From contig QCIQ01000017.1 of assembly GCA_003216595.1 (NCBI GenBank), forward strand, positions 1-34,056: a stretch of DNA of 34,056 bases, in the 5' to 3' direction. Of this stretch, positions 25,204 through 34,056 are shown piece by piece. Numbering within the stretch: position 1 is the stretch's first letter; each line of letters opens with the position of its first letter. The position numbers and the translations under genes are program-made. The notes under the pieces were generated by a model. It saw only the letters and a program-made list of their open reading frames with translations, made no database searches and had not been told where the DNA came from. Origin of the DNA: Prochlorococcus sp. AG-402-M18. Lineage in GTDB: Bacteria > Cyanobacteriota > Cyanobacteriia > PCC-6307 > Cyanobiaceae.

Positions 25204-26058
25204 GTGTTTTTTAGTCAACTTGAATCTTTAACTGACTCTGAACTGAAACAATTAAAATTGTTAAGGGAGTTTATTAAAGATATAAATCATGCATGTGTTG
25301 CTTTCTCTGGAGGCGTTGATAGTTCTTTAGTCGCGACAATAGCGCAAGAACAACTAGGTTCAAAAGCCTTTGCAGTTACTGGTGTCTCTCATTCCTTAGC
25401 TCCATACTTACTTAAGCAAGCGCGTCTTCAAGCAGCTTGGATTGGTATCCATCATGAAGAATGTCAAACGAATGAAATTAATGACCCAAATTACTTTAAA
25501 AATCCTGAGAATAGATGCTTTGCATGCAAACAAGAATTACACAAACATTTAGATCAAATTTCCAAAAGATTCCATAACGCTCAAGTCCTTGATGGAGTGA
25601 ATTATGACGATATTTACGACTTTCGACCAGGGATTAAGGCATCTAATCAGGCTGGAGTAATATCACCTCTTGCTGAACTAAAAATAGATAAAAAATCAAT
25701 TCGTTCAATTTCTAAATCTTTAGGTTTACCCTGGTGGGACAAACCTGCCCAACCATGTTTAGCATCTCGTATTCCATTTGGAGAGGAAATAAGTTCGAAA
25801 AGGCTTGAACAAATTGCTTTAGCAGAAGAATGGATTATTAATAAAGGTTTTTCAAAAGTGCGTGTACGAAGTCAAGGCCTATCTGCCAGAATTGAATTAC
25901 CTGCAAGTGAGATAGATCACTTCCTTAGAATTATCGAGAGAAATAAATTGATAAAATATTTTTTGTCTTTAGGTTTCCATTCTATAAGTTTAGATCTAGA
26001 GGGTTTGATTAGCGGAAAACTTACAAGAGACATAAAGACTAATAAAAATAAACTCTGA
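25204..26058 (+). CDS. larE: LarE-family ATP-dependent sulfur transferase (PP-loop)
   Basis: LarE adds sulfur to the pyridinium carboxylates during synthesis of the nickel-pincer cofactor, after adenylating the substrate. The 284 residues begin with the PP-loop SGGVDSS (35-41), contain RCFACKQELH (Cys105, Cys108), FRPGIKASNQAGVISPLAEL, and KPAQPCLASRIPFGEEIS with Cys185 in the place of the sulfur-donor cysteine. Three conserved cysteines rather than one suggest the type that binds a 4Fe-4S cluster. The start is GTG at 25204. Converges on speD. No larB or larC is in the window, so the cofactor role is uncertain; other PP-loop sulfur chemistry is possible. Confidence 0.82.
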   Translation: MFFSQLESLTDSELKQLKLLREFIKDINHACVAFSGGVDSSLVATIAQEQLGSKAFAVTGVSHSLAPYLLKQARLQAAWIGIHHEECQTNEINDPNYFKNPENRCFACKQELHKHLDQISKRFHNAQVLDGVNYDDIYDFRPGIKASNQAGVISPLAELKIDKKSIRSISKSLGLPWWDKPAQPCLASRIPFGEEISSKRLEQIALAEEWIINKGFSKVRVRSQGLSARIELPASEIDHFLRIIERNKLIKYFLSLGFHSISLDLEGLISGKLTRDIKTNKNKL

Positions 26059-26098
26059 TTTCTAAGAGATTTTTGATTTCTTTTAAATTTTTATTTTA

Positions 26099-26575
26099 TC
26101 AAGGTTCACGATGCAAAATTTGGATTCCTGAAGGGATTTCTCTCGCAATATTTCGAAATGAGAAGTGCTTAGCCAAAAAATCTTTAAAAAGAAACTTGCA
26201 AGCTTTTTCAGGCATCGTATGGTCACCGCAAGTAAAAACATCAATAGCTGCATAACCAATCTCCGGCCATGTATGTATTGAAATATGAGATTCAGCCAAT
26301 AATGCTAGCCCCGTAACTCCCTGAGGCTTAAAGCTATGAGTTACCAAATTTATGAGTGTTGCTCCAGCGATTTTGGCCGATGATGTGATGGTTGTTCTTA
26401 TGAAGGCTTCATCATTAAGCTTTGCATGATCACATTGATAAAGTTCAAGTATGCAGTGCCTTCCAATATTTTCGCTTGAATTAGTCTTGATGGTATCTAT
26501 ATCTTTTGACTTGCAAGAGTCACCCCATCCAGGATTTGGATGCAATTCAGGTAAGAAAGGTTCCATATTATCCAA
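26099..26575 (-). CDS. speD: S-adenosylmethionine decarboxylase proenzyme
   Basis: SpeD makes decarboxylated SAM, the aminopropyl donor for spermidine. The proenzyme cleaves itself at [14 protein letters not shown], between Glu95 and Ser96, creating the pyruvoyl cofactor on the new chain. Conserved FTCGDH follows. The 158 residues exceed the usual 120-135 of the short bacterial class because of about 35 N-terminal residues before [12 protein letters not shown]; no internal ATG would give the short form. It lies 31 bases downstream of recF on the same strand. Confidence 0.93.
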   Translation of the reverse strand: MDNMEPFLPELHPNPGWGDSCKSKDIDTIKTNSSENIGRHCILELYQCDHAKLNDEAFIRTTITSSAKIAGATLINLVTHSFKPQGVTGLALLAESHISIHTWPEIGYAAIDVFTCGDHTMPEKACKFLFKDFLAKHFSFRNIAREIPSGIQILHREP

Positions 26576-26606
26576 AAATCATTTCCACAATAACCGACTA
26601 ATAGTT

Positions 26607-27707
26607 TCAACTAAAAGAATCTAATTGCATTAATTGTGAGTTTCGCACCCATTCACCTTCAAAAGACTCTACATGTGTTGCACTTATTAAACACTGATGT
26701 TTTTGACCAACAGCCTCTAAAAGCAACAATTGTCTTTTGGGATCTAGCTCAGCTAAAACATCATCTAAAAGCAAAATTGGAGATTTTCCATATACCATTT
26801 TAATTAACTCTAATTCGGCCAATTTTAAAGCCAATACAATCGTTCTTTGCTGACCAGCAGAACCAAAACGTCTAGCATCCACCTCATTTACGAGAAACAG
26901 TACATCATCACGATGAGGACCTACTCGACAATTACCCGTACTCTCTTCCTCAGACCTCATTTCTAAAAGTTGACGCTCAATGCTTTCCCTCCAATTTTTT
27001 TCACTCTCTTCACCCTCAAGTTTACTACCTGGCAAATATATAATATCCAATTTCTCTTTACTATTACTTAGATATTGCTGCCAGTTTGAAGCTATGGGAA
27101 GTAGACGATCTAAAATACGTCTACGTCTCCGATGAATTCTTGTACTCACCAAAGCCATTTGCGTATCATATGAATCTAATAGAATGTTTGTATCCTTGCT
27201 CGATTCAACACTCAAGTTTCGCCAAAGCTGACTTCTTTGCCTAAGCAATCTAGAAAACCTTCCTGTCAAATCAGAATAAATAGGCTCAAGTTGCTGGACA
27301 ATTCTATCAAGCCAATTTCTTCTAAGAGAAGGTTCTCCTCTAATTAATTCTAGATCAAGAGCACTAAAGCCTACGCTTCTCATCGATCCAATCAAATCAA
27401 TTTGACGAATTAAAAGTTTTTCATTTTTATAAGCTTTTCTACCACCTTTTCTATTTAATTCTAGAGAAAGTTTTTGATCCTCATCAACCAAGGCAGATAA
27501 GCAAGCCTTATCTTCATCCCAATAAATTAAATCCTGATTTCGGTTTGATCGATGAGAACGTAAACTAGATAATAATTCTACAGATTCAAGAAGATTAGAC
27601 TTACCAACCCCATTTTGCCCTATTACTATCAACCGATTTTCAGTTAACTCAAACTGAAAACGTCGATAATTTCGAAAATTATTAAGTTCTAACTGATGAA
27701 GTTGAAT
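26607..27707 (-). CDS. recF: DNA replication/repair protein RecF, apparently starting at a non-standard codon
   Basis: RecF is an SMC-like ATPase that helps load RecA at gaps with RecO and RecR. Walker A is GQNGVGKSN, the signature region is [20 protein letters not shown] and Walker B is [12 protein letters not shown]. The family's N-terminal strand LxxLELxNFRNY is encoded in frame ([14 protein letters not shown]) between an in-frame TAA at 27714-27716 (reading down) and the first standard start, a TTG at 27632. Beginning at that TTG would delete this conserved strand. The best upstream candidate is ATT at 27707-27705, giving 366 residues, a normal length. It lies 31 bases upstream of speD and is divergent from tRNA-Arg. 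Confidence 0.85.
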   Translation of the reverse strand: MQLHQLELNNFRNYRRFQFELTENRLIVIGQNGVGKSNLLESVELLSSLRSHRSNRNQDLIYWDEDKACLSALVDEDQKLSLELNRKGGRKAYKNEKLLIRQIDLIGSMRSVGFSALDLELIRGEPSLRRNWLDRIVQQLEPIYSDLTGRFSRLLRQRSQLWRNLSVESSKDTNILLDSYDTQMALVSTRIHRRRRRILDRLLPIASNWQQYLSNSKEKLDIIYLPGSKLEGEESEKNWRESIERQLLEMRSEEESTGNCRVGPHRDDVLFLVNEVDARRFGSAGQQRTIVLALKLAELELIKMVYGKSPILLLDDVLAELDPKRQLLLLEAVGQKHQCLISATHVESFEGEWVRNSQLMQLDSFS

Positions 27708-27787
27708 GTTACTTTATGGAATTTGTATGTAAGCTAATTTTAATAAGGTCTCAGCCATTTGGCCTTTTTTAATAACACCCCTTCATT

Positions 27788-27861
27788 GGGCATGTAGCTC
27801 AGTTGGATAGAGCATCAGATTCCGGTTCTGAGGGTCGGGGGTTCGAGTCCCTCCATGCTCG
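27788..27861 (+). tRNA. tRNA-Arg (anticodon CCG)
   Basis: The acceptor stem GGGCATG pairs with CATGCTC (one G-T), with G as discriminator. The D arm is GCTCAGTTGGATAGAGC, and the anticodon stem TCAGA/TCTGA encloses loop TTCCGGT with anticodon CCG (reads CGG). The T arm GGGGG-TTCGAGT-CCCTC completes the cloverleaf with one wobble. CCA is not encoded. It lies 13 bases from the 3' end of the opposite-strand GNAT gene. Confidence 0.97.
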
Positions 27862-27874
27862 TAAATTTAATTTT

Positions 27875-28327
27875 TCAAAGTCTAATGCCCATTGTTTTGA
27901 TACCATTCGGATCTAATAAAAAACCATTAGCTTTCAATGGATTAAGTGAAATTAATGGAGCGGCAACAGAAATGCTACAACCTGGCAACTCCCTTCTAAT
28001 GATTTCAATTGCCTTAAAAACTACAATAGACATGTATTTTTCTTGTTGATCACCAGGCTCTGCAACTAAATCCCACAAATTTGCGTTTAAACCTTTATCA
28101 CTAGTCACACGAACAAATCCCAAAAGATTTTCAGAAGTTTTTTGAAGGAGAGTCAAATAAAAATCACTATTTGTCAAAGCTAATTCTAACTTTCTTGGTT
28201 GATGAGTATCTTGATTACATCTTGATAGGAGTCTATTTATTTTACGTACAGAAATAGGTTTACTTCGATGTAGAACAAAGCCCTCAGGAATTTGAGGACA
28301 TTTATTTACTGAATTTAATCCAAGCAT
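27875..28327 (-). CDS. GNAT-like acetyltransferase, substrate unknown
   Basis: The 150-residue protein has the size and order of a GNAT domain. There is an N-terminal strand-helix region (FVLHRSKPISVRKINRLLSR), a central strand pair LLGFVRVTSDKGLNANLWDL, the conserved-looking VAEPGDQQEKYMSIVVFKAI in the acetyl-CoA pyrophosphate-loop position, and a last strand near GFLLDPNGIKTMGIRL. The usual Q/RxxGxG/A loop is degenerate (DQQEKYMS), so activity is uncertain. It starts one base after ppc ends, so it is probably co-transcribed with it. The assignment rests on fold pattern. Confidence 0.6.
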   Translation of the reverse strand: MLGLNSVNKCPQIPEGFVLHRSKPISVRKINRLLSRCNQDTHQPRKLELALTNSDFYLTLLQKTSENLLGFVRVTSDKGLNANLWDLVAEPGDQQEKYMSIVVFKAIEIIRRELPGCSISVAAPLISLNPLKANGFLLDPNGIKTMGIRL

Positions 28328-28328
28328 A

Positions 28329-31313
28329 TCATCCTGTATTTCTCATCCCTGCAGCAATACCATTGATGGTCAACAATGCACCACGCAATAATTCACTACG
28401 GCTATATGTTCGTGAACTTTGACTAGAGTCAATATTTACATCTTCACTAATAGGTGGTTGACGATTCTGCTCTCTTAATCGTTTAAGAAGAGCAACTTGT
28501 AAAAATCCTAAAGGGACAATAGTCCTATTCCTCAGGTTTACAGACAATTGCAAAGCAGGATCCGCACTTAATAGCTTTGACTTGTCAGTGATTTCTAGAA
28601 TTAATTTCTTAGTCAAAGTATATTCATTTGAGATAATCTCAAAAATACCAGCGAAAGCATCCCGATTATCATTACCACCTAAACTAACCATATAATGATG
28701 GGCAACATCTAAATCAACTTTTGAAAGCGTCATCTCTACCTTAGAGATCAACATTCTAAAGAATGGCCATCTCTGATTCAACATTCGCAACATCTCCATT
28801 TGGTCGGGGTCTGTCTTTAATTCAGTAGCTAAGGCTGTGCCGACGCCAAACCAACTTGGCAAGAGGAAACGACTTTGAGTCCAACCAAAGACCCATGGTA
28901 TAGCACGAAGACTTGATAAGTCTTTTGCACCACTCTTTCGTCGAGCAGGACGACTAGATATTTGTAACTTACTAATTTCTTCTATTGGAGTAACTACTTG
29001 AAAAAATTGAACCAAATCGGGATTATCATGTACCAAAGCTCTATAGTGCTCTCTTGAACGAGATGCAAGTCTGGTCATCAATTCATTCCAATTGGGCGTA
29101 GCATCTAATTTATTGGTAACCAAGCTATTTTGGATAACCGCAGTGGTTACAGTTTCTAGATTATATAGAGCTAATTCTGGAAGACTGTATTTTGAAGCAA
29201 GAACCTCCCCTTGTTCTGTAATCTTTATACGTCCCTGCAGTGTACCACTAGGTTGAGCCAAAATAGCTTGATAAGCTGGTCCACCTCCTCTCCCTACAGA
29301 CCCTCCTCTACCATGAAAAATACGCAATGCTATTCCTTGTCTACTTGCCAAGTCTTGGAGTGCTATTTGGGCCTTATGAATTTCCCAATTACTAGAGAGA
29401 AAGCCTGAATCCTTATTGCTATCAGAATAGCCAAGCATAAGTTCTTGAAGAGGTTGGTTTTTCTCTCCTACGCGTGGAAGTAATTCGCGATAGACATCTG
29501 TCTGGAGTAACGACTCCATTACAGAAGGAGCATGTTGTAAATCCTCAACCGTTTCAAATAACGGAACAACTAGGAAATCAGCAGCTCCAAGTGTTGGATC
29601 AATTAAACCTGATTCTTTAGCTAAAAGAAGAACTTCTAATAAATCTGATGCTGTATGACTCATTGAAATTACATACGATCGACATATACGAGTACCAAAT
29701 TCTTTCTGAAGCCTTTGAAGCATATGAAAAACGGAGATAGTTTCTTGAGTACTTTTAGACCACTCAAAAGCAGGAGGGATAAGTGGTCTCCGAGTTTTTA
29801 ATTCCTTCATCAACCATTTGACTCGAGTTTCCTCATCCATAACGCCATATGCCTCAGGCAAATCTAGGAAGCGAGTGAGTTCATCTAACGCATCACTATG
29901 TCTTGTGCTTTCTTGCCTAATGTCTAAGCTAGCCAAAGAAAAGCCAAAAATATGCACTTGATTTAACAAAGTATCTAGAGGTTCACAGGTAAGATCTGTA
30001 CTAACTAAACTATTTCGAATAAGTTCTAATTCATTTTTTAATTCATCTACAGATCTGTAGTGGAGAAACTCATCAAAACTATTATTAGTAGATGTTAAAG
30101 GCTTACCTTCTGGTGAGAATTGCCATCCAGCATCTGCTAGCTGCTTATTACGTAGTTGAGTAAGTCGTAGTCTCTCCAATGTATAGCTAAGTTTCAAGCG
30201 ATAAGGTTCTAGTCTATATCTGGCAGCCCTTTCCTCATAAACCTCAGGAAAACGAACTCTGTCCATTTCTAATGACTCTAACAAAGGAGAACTTACTTGA
30301 CTCCATTGCATAGATATACTCAGTTGATCTCTTAGCTCTTGAACTGAAGCAATATACCTATCCAACATTAATTGTCTTTGATAACACGCTGTTCTCCATG
30401 TGATTTCCGGAGTAACAGACGGATTCCCATCACGATCTGAACCTACCCACGAACCAAATGTACAAAAAGCTTCATTAGGAATCTCTACATCTGGATAACT
30501 AGAAGCAAGTGCTGTAGTCAGTCTCCTTCTTAATTGAGGCATAGCATCAAACAAAACCTGCTGAAAATAATGAAGCGCGTAGTCAACCTCATCAAGAACA
30601 GTAGGTTTAAATTGATGAAGCTCATCAGTTCTCCACCAAAGTCTTATCTCCTCCTCTAATTGCAACCTAAAAATCTCCTTCTCCGATTCAGAAATCAAGC
30701 TATTAGATTGAAGCTGTTGCAAAAGAGTGGCTACCCTACGTTGCTTGTGCCGAACAGTATGTCTAACTATTTCAGTTGGATGAGCTGTAAAAACAAGACG
30801 AATATCCATTTCCCTCATCAAAGCATCAAGCTGAGCTGGAGGGACATTCAAACAACGTAATCGCTCAAATAATTGTGTAAAAGTTGCTGGGGCAGTCTGA
30901 CTCGCTAAAGCAGGAGCAAATGGGTCTATTTTGTAATTACTATTATCTAACTTCCCTTTTTCTATACTGTCTAAATAACTATCCTCTTCTATACGTTGCT
31001 CAAGAATGTTTACTAACTGAAAATAAAGAGAGAAAGCCCTAGCAGCAGATATCGCCTCAGCTAAATCCATTTCTGTAATTAATTGGACTATTGCCTGTGA
31101 GGAATTAACTTCATCTGACTTACTAGGATCACTGAGTTCTTTTAAACGCAATAATCTCTCTGTTTGATCAAGAGGACATTCACTTTTGAGAACTGTTTTC
31201 CATAGATCCTCAACCAGTTCAAGCCTTTGTTGCAATAAATATCCAGGATCTTGATCCTCAACACATACTGTCGAGTGAATTGAGGTATTTTCGTTAGGAG
31301 GATTTTTCAACAT
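28329..31313 (-). CDS. ppc: Phosphoenolpyruvate carboxylase
   Basis: Ppc carboxylates PEP with bicarbonate to oxaloacetate, feeding the incomplete TCA cycle and amino-acid synthesis in cyanobacteria. The 994 residues contain the catalytic His region [13 protein letters not shown], the PEP-binding [20 protein letters not shown], the glycine loop [14 protein letters not shown], the [20 protein letters not shown] block and the C-terminal MRNTG needed for activity. It is a full-length bacterial-type enzyme. It lies 35 bases after gshA and abuts the GNAT-like gene. Confidence 0.98.
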   Translation of the reverse strand: MLKNPPNENTSIHSTVCVEDQDPGYLLQQRLELVEDLWKTVLKSECPLDQTERLLRLKELSDPSKSDEVNSSQAIVQLITEMDLAEAISAARAFSLYFQLVNILEQRIEEDSYLDSIEKGKLDNSNYKIDPFAPALASQTAPATFTQLFERLRCLNVPPAQLDALMREMDIRLVFTAHPTEIVRHTVRHKQRRVATLLQQLQSNSLISESEKEIFRLQLEEEIRLWWRTDELHQFKPTVLDEVDYALHYFQQVLFDAMPQLRRRLTTALASSYPDVEIPNEAFCTFGSWVGSDRDGNPSVTPEITWRTACYQRQLMLDRYIASVQELRDQLSISMQWSQVSSPLLESLEMDRVRFPEVYEERAARYRLEPYRLKLSYTLERLRLTQLRNKQLADAGWQFSPEGKPLTSTNNSFDEFLHYRSVDELKNELELIRNSLVSTDLTCEPLDTLLNQVHIFGFSLASLDIRQESTRHSDALDELTRFLDLPEAYGVMDEETRVKWLMKELKTRRPLIPPAFEWSKSTQETISVFHMLQRLQKEFGTRICRSYVISMSHTASDLLEVLLLAKESGLIDPTLGAADFLVVPLFETVEDLQHAPSVMESLLQTDVYRELLPRVGEKNQPLQELMLGYSDSNKDSGFLSSNWEIHKAQIALQDLASRQGIALRIFHGRGGSVGRGGGPAYQAILAQPSGTLQGRIKITEQGEVLASKYSLPELALYNLETVTTAVIQNSLVTNKLDATPNWNELMTRLASRSREHYRALVHDNPDLVQFFQVVTPIEEISKLQISSRPARRKSGAKDLSSLRAIPWVFGWTQSRFLLPSWFGVGTALATELKTDPDQMEMLRMLNQRWPFFRMLISKVEMTLSKVDLDVAHHYMVSLGGNDNRDAFAGIFEIISNEYTLTKKLILEITDKSKLLSADPALQLSVNLRNRTIVPLGFLQVALLKRLREQNRQPPISEDVNIDSSQSSRTYSRSELLRGALLTINGIAAGMRNTG

Positions 31314-31348
31314 AAATATATTATGAAGCAGTTCTAGCGACTTAGTAA

Positions 31349-32488
31349 CTAATGGGATGAATTTATTTGAATGAAATTGGTCTCCTCTCGTTCCATTTCA
31401 CTAATACCTTTCTGAAGCAAAGACTGAATTGATAGTCCCTTGGAATAAGAGTCCAGCCATATCATTGATTGATTTCCATTTGTCAAAACTGATTCAATAG
31501 GTTGAAGTAACTCAAACATATCAAGCTCCTTAGCCAAAGGAGTTACATCTAACAGAAGTTCCTTGATCCAATCACGACAATTTATTTGTTTCCCATTTTT
31601 CCAATGCGATAAATTTGCATCAAGACTAGATTTAGCTGCCATCAAATCATTTTCATCTGCTAATAGAGACAATTCTTCTTGAGTTTTAGAGCTTGCTTCA
31701 ATTGGATCAAGTTTTTTCATATTGTTTTTAAGACTAATAATTCTGAGCTCAAGTAACGCAGTAATAGCTAAAAGCAAATCAGCATCAGCCACCAAATCAC
31801 ATATCCTTAGCTCTAATCGATTTAAGATATGTGGCCTGTCTGGACCATTTGGTCTTACTGATGTCCACAAATGTCTTTCATTTTGCATCTTGCCCTTACT
31901 TAGTTGTTCTTCAACCCATGCAACATAATGCGCGTGATCCACAAACATTGGAACATTGGCGGGTGTCTTAGGGAATTGAACCCATCTTTGGGAATGAGCA
32001 CCCGTTGCATATCCGTCTAAGAAAGGAGAACTAGCACTTAAAGCAAGAAATAATGACGCCTCACATCTAACCAAGCGAAGTGCTGAGAATAGTAATGCTA
32101 AATTTTCAATACCTAAATTAATATGAATACTTGCTGTGACTACATTCGTACCATAGTTTTTTTCTATAAATGAGTGATACGGATTTTCAGAATCTGACCT
32201 TTCAAAAATTTTTGTATTGCCAAGACTAAGCGTGCTGCCTGGCAGAATTGTAAGTTTTTTACAACAAAGCCATTTCCTAAGTTTTTGTCTTGGTAGTAAA
32301 AGTGCATGCTTTAAAACAGCGTATCTTTGATCTGGAACAGTTATGTACTCCAAATTTCTTTGATCCGGTTCTTTAACAAAATCTGATAAATCTTGAGTAA
32401 TAGCAGATGCAACCCCTACATTTTTGCCAGCATAAGTGCCAGTAAAAAGCTCAACTTCAAACCCCTTTAAAAGCATAAAGTTGGTCAT
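31349..32488 (-). CDS. gshA: Glutamate-cysteine ligase, cyanobacterial type
   Basis: GshA makes gamma-glutamylcysteine, the first and limiting step of glutathione synthesis. The protein matches the distinct cyanobacterial family from [20 protein letters not shown], through [20 protein letters not shown] and [20 protein letters not shown], to [21 protein letters not shown] chose the ATG at 32488 ([11 protein letters not shown], 379 residues) because it overlaps the trpE stop by 4 bases (ATGA), a coupling arrangement; a start seven codons upstream is possible but lies inside trpE, and an ATG four codons downstream also fits. ppc follows after 35 bases. Confidence 0.9.
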   Translation of the reverse strand: MTNFMLLKGFEVELFTGTYAGKNVGVASAITQDLSDFVKEPDQRNLEYITVPDQRYAVLKHALLLPRQKLRKWLCCKKLTILPGSTLSLGNTKIFERSDSENPYHSFIEKNYGTNVVTASIHINLGIENLALLFSALRLVRCEASLFLALSASSPFLDGYATGAHSQRWVQFPKTPANVPMFVDHAHYVAWVEEQLSKGKMQNERHLWTSVRPNGPDRPHILNRLELRICDLVADADLLLAITALLELRIISLKNNMKKLDPIEASSKTQEELSLLADENDLMAAKSSLDANLSHWKNGKQINCRDWIKELLLDVTPLAKELDMFELLQPIESVLTNGNQSMIWLDSYSKGLSIQSLLQKGISEMEREETNFIQINSSH

Positions 32489-34005
32489 AAATCCTGGGGT
32501 TCCAAACAAGCTAAAGCAGTAAACATCCCTTTCGCTTTATTTAAAGTTTCTTGATACTCATTAGATGGAATGGAATCTGCAACGACCCCTGCCCCGGCTT
32601 GTACTTGGACAGTAAAATCTTTTTTATTTTTCTTGCGAACAACCATTGTTCTGATCGTAATAGCTGTATTCAATGCTCCATTTAAGTCTATGGAACCATA
32701 AATGCCTGAATAGGGACCTCTGCGTTGTTTTTCTAATTGATTGATTAGTTGCATTGCTCTTATTTTTGGGGCTCCACTTACTGTCCCAGCAGGGAAAGAA
32801 GCAATTAATAAGTCCCACACATCCTTTTCTTTTTTTAAAATGCCTTCAACCTCACTGACTATGTGCATTACATGCGAATATTTTTCAATAACCATTAATT
32901 CTTTTACAGCTACACTCCCTGGAGTACAAACACGACCTAAATCATTTCTGCCTAAATCTACTAACATCACATGCTCAGCTCTTTCTTTAGGATCTTTTAA
33001 AAGATCTTTCTCTAACGCTTCGTCTTCCAAATCATTTTTACCTCTAGGACGTGTACCAGCAATAGGTCTCAAACTTGTTTGAATACCCTTTTCAGTTTGT
33101 TGGGCCTTCACCATTACCTCTGGACTAGAACCAATAAGTTGCCAGTCACCAAAATCAAAGAATGCCATAAATGGAGAGGGATTTACCATCCTAAGGCTTC
33201 GATATAGTTCAAAAGGTTTTTGCATAACAGTAGACTCCAATTTTTGACTAAGAACCAACTGAAAAACGTCTCCTTGTTTAATAAATTCTCTTGCCAATTG
33301 AACACCATGCTCAAATTCACTTTTTGAGGTATTAATAGTCATATCAAGAGATCTATTCGCTTTTTCATTCCACTTTAAAGACTTTATTGGCTTTAAAGGA
33401 GAAGCCATTAAATCTTGAAGTTCAATGATTTGTTCACAGGCAATTTCATAAGCTTTTTGAGAAGAAACCCCATCACTTAAATTTCCATATGCAACAGCTG
33501 TTATTAGTCTTTTTACTTGATCAAAAATAAGAATTTTATCCATAAACATCCAAATGCCATCGGGTAGGTCGCGGTCAGATAATTCATAGGTAGGCACTGA
33601 GGGCTCAATCCATTGAATTAGTTCATATCCCCACATTCCAAAAAGTTGTCCCAGCTGTGGCAAACCAGATAAGGAAACTGATTTATAAGACTCAAGCATT
33701 TTCCTTAGTATTTCAATTGGATTCCCATGAAACTTTTCTTGTTTTCCATTTCTCCAGCATCTAGTCACTTCATCGCCCCTAACTATCACCTGCCAAAGAG
33801 GATCTGATGCAACCACACTCCACCTACCTATAGTTTCTCCACCTTCTACTGATTCAAGCAATACGCCTTGGGAACCATCTTTACCAACTTTAAGCCAGGT
33901 TGTAAGAGGAGTTTCTAAATCTGCAGGCCAACTTTTTGCCAAGGGTATATAGTTTGCCCCACTGGACGCTGATAAAAGAAATTCTTCCTTATCTAAACTA
34001 AGCAT
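32485..34005 (-). CDS. trpE: Anthranilate synthase component I
   Basis: TrpE converts chorismate to anthranilate using ammonia supplied by TrpG, the first committed step of tryptophan synthesis. The N-terminal part keeps the LLESVE element of the tryptophan feedback site. The chorismate-binding half shows LIGSSPEVMVK, IAGTRPRGKNDLEDEALEKD, LVDLGRNDLGRVCTPGSV, AGTVSGAPKIRAMQLI and RGPYSGIYGSIDL. I chose the ATG at 34005 (MLSLDKEEF, 506 residues) over a TTG seven codons upstream. No leader peptide or attenuator is visible in the 51 bases left upstream. Its stop overlaps the gshA start. Confidence 0.95.
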   Translation of the reverse strand: MLSLDKEEFLLSASSGANYIPLAKSWPADLETPLTTWLKVGKDGSQGVLLESVEGGETIGRWSVVASDPLWQVIVRGDEVTRCWRNGKQEKFHGNPIEILRKMLESYKSVSLSGLPQLGQLFGMWGYELIQWIEPSVPTYELSDRDLPDGIWMFMDKILIFDQVKRLITAVAYGNLSDGVSSQKAYEIACEQIIELQDLMASPLKPIKSLKWNEKANRSLDMTINTSKSEFEHGVQLAREFIKQGDVFQLVLSQKLESTVMQKPFELYRSLRMVNPSPFMAFFDFGDWQLIGSSPEVMVKAQQTEKGIQTSLRPIAGTRPRGKNDLEDEALEKDLLKDPKERAEHVMLVDLGRNDLGRVCTPGSVAVKELMVIEKYSHVMHIVSEVEGILKKEKDVWDLLIASFPAGTVSGAPKIRAMQLINQLEKQRRGPYSGIYGSIDLNGALNTAITIRTMVVRKKNKKDFTVQVQAGAGVVADSIPSNEYQETLNKAKGMFTALACLEPQDL

Positions 34006-34056
34006 GACTGCATAAAGGCAGCACAATATATGAATTTAAAGGGTGCAAAAGTTTTA

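Noticed and set aside
26073-26255. 60-codon plus-strand open frame after larE
   Set aside because: Most of it is antisense to the conserved C-terminal half of speD, so it is a shadow frame.
1-34056. Mobile elements, prophage, CRISPR arrays, toxin-antitoxin pairs or defence genes
   Set aside because: I looked for transposase motifs, regularly spaced repeats and small paired genes and found none; the window appears to be core chromosome.

Overview
The window looks like core chromosome of a marine picocyanobacterium, most likely a low-light Prochlorococcus. The DNA is AT-rich and intergenic gaps are very short. The cyanobacterial S10-spc-alpha ribosomal block lacks rpsJ, rpsN, rpmD and infA. 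Several genes have cyanobacterial signatures: ndhN, ldpA, a crtD-type desaturase, a CAAD/CurT-like membrane protein, a DUF2839 protein and a cyanobacterial-type gshA. I cannot fix the strain without a search. I saw no IS element, phage gene, CRISPR array or rRNA.

Region 1 (1-12424, all minus strand) is a ribosomal-protein superoperon read from rplC down to rpoA: rplC-rplD-rplW-rplB-rpsS-rplV-rpsC-rplP-rpmC-rpsQ-rplN-rplX-rplE-rpsH-rplF-rplR-rpsE-rplO-secY-adk-rpmJ-rpsM-rpsK-rpoA. rpoA runs off the left edge. Many junctions overlap or nearly touch. The wider gaps before rplE, rpsM and rpoA carry hairpins that could tune expression inside the operon. The L36 protein is a cysteine-free, zinc-independent form.

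Region 2 (12425-14560) opens with a 368-base divergent gap, the only gap over 300 bases. It holds a 15-base palindrome and a locally GC-rich pair of hairpins of unknown role. ndhN and ldpA (NDH-1 and a redox/clock iron-sulfur protein) then run on the plus strand, followed by tRNA-Gln(UUG).

Region 3 (14561-21744) holds a HAD-like protein, recA with an SOS/LexA-like box between its -35 and -10 elements, a DUF2839 membrane protein, a DinG-like helicase homologue that has lost its ATPase motifs, tyrA, a crtD-type carotenoid desaturase and a fructosamine-3-kinase homologue.

Region 4 (21745-26098) holds a CAAD/CurT-like membrane protein, a JAMM-domain protein next to a MoeB-type E1 fused to rhodanese, a protein made of two tandem CobA/CobO cobalamin adenosyltransferase domains, and a LarE-family sulfur transferase with a three-cysteine set that suggests an iron-sulfur cluster.

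Region 5 (26099-34056) holds speD, recF (whose conserved N-terminus has no ATG, GTG or TTG to start from), tRNA-Arg(CCG), a GNAT-like protein, ppc, gshA and trpE. The last three run on the minus strand with tight spacing and link carbon entry, glutathione and tryptophan synthesis.
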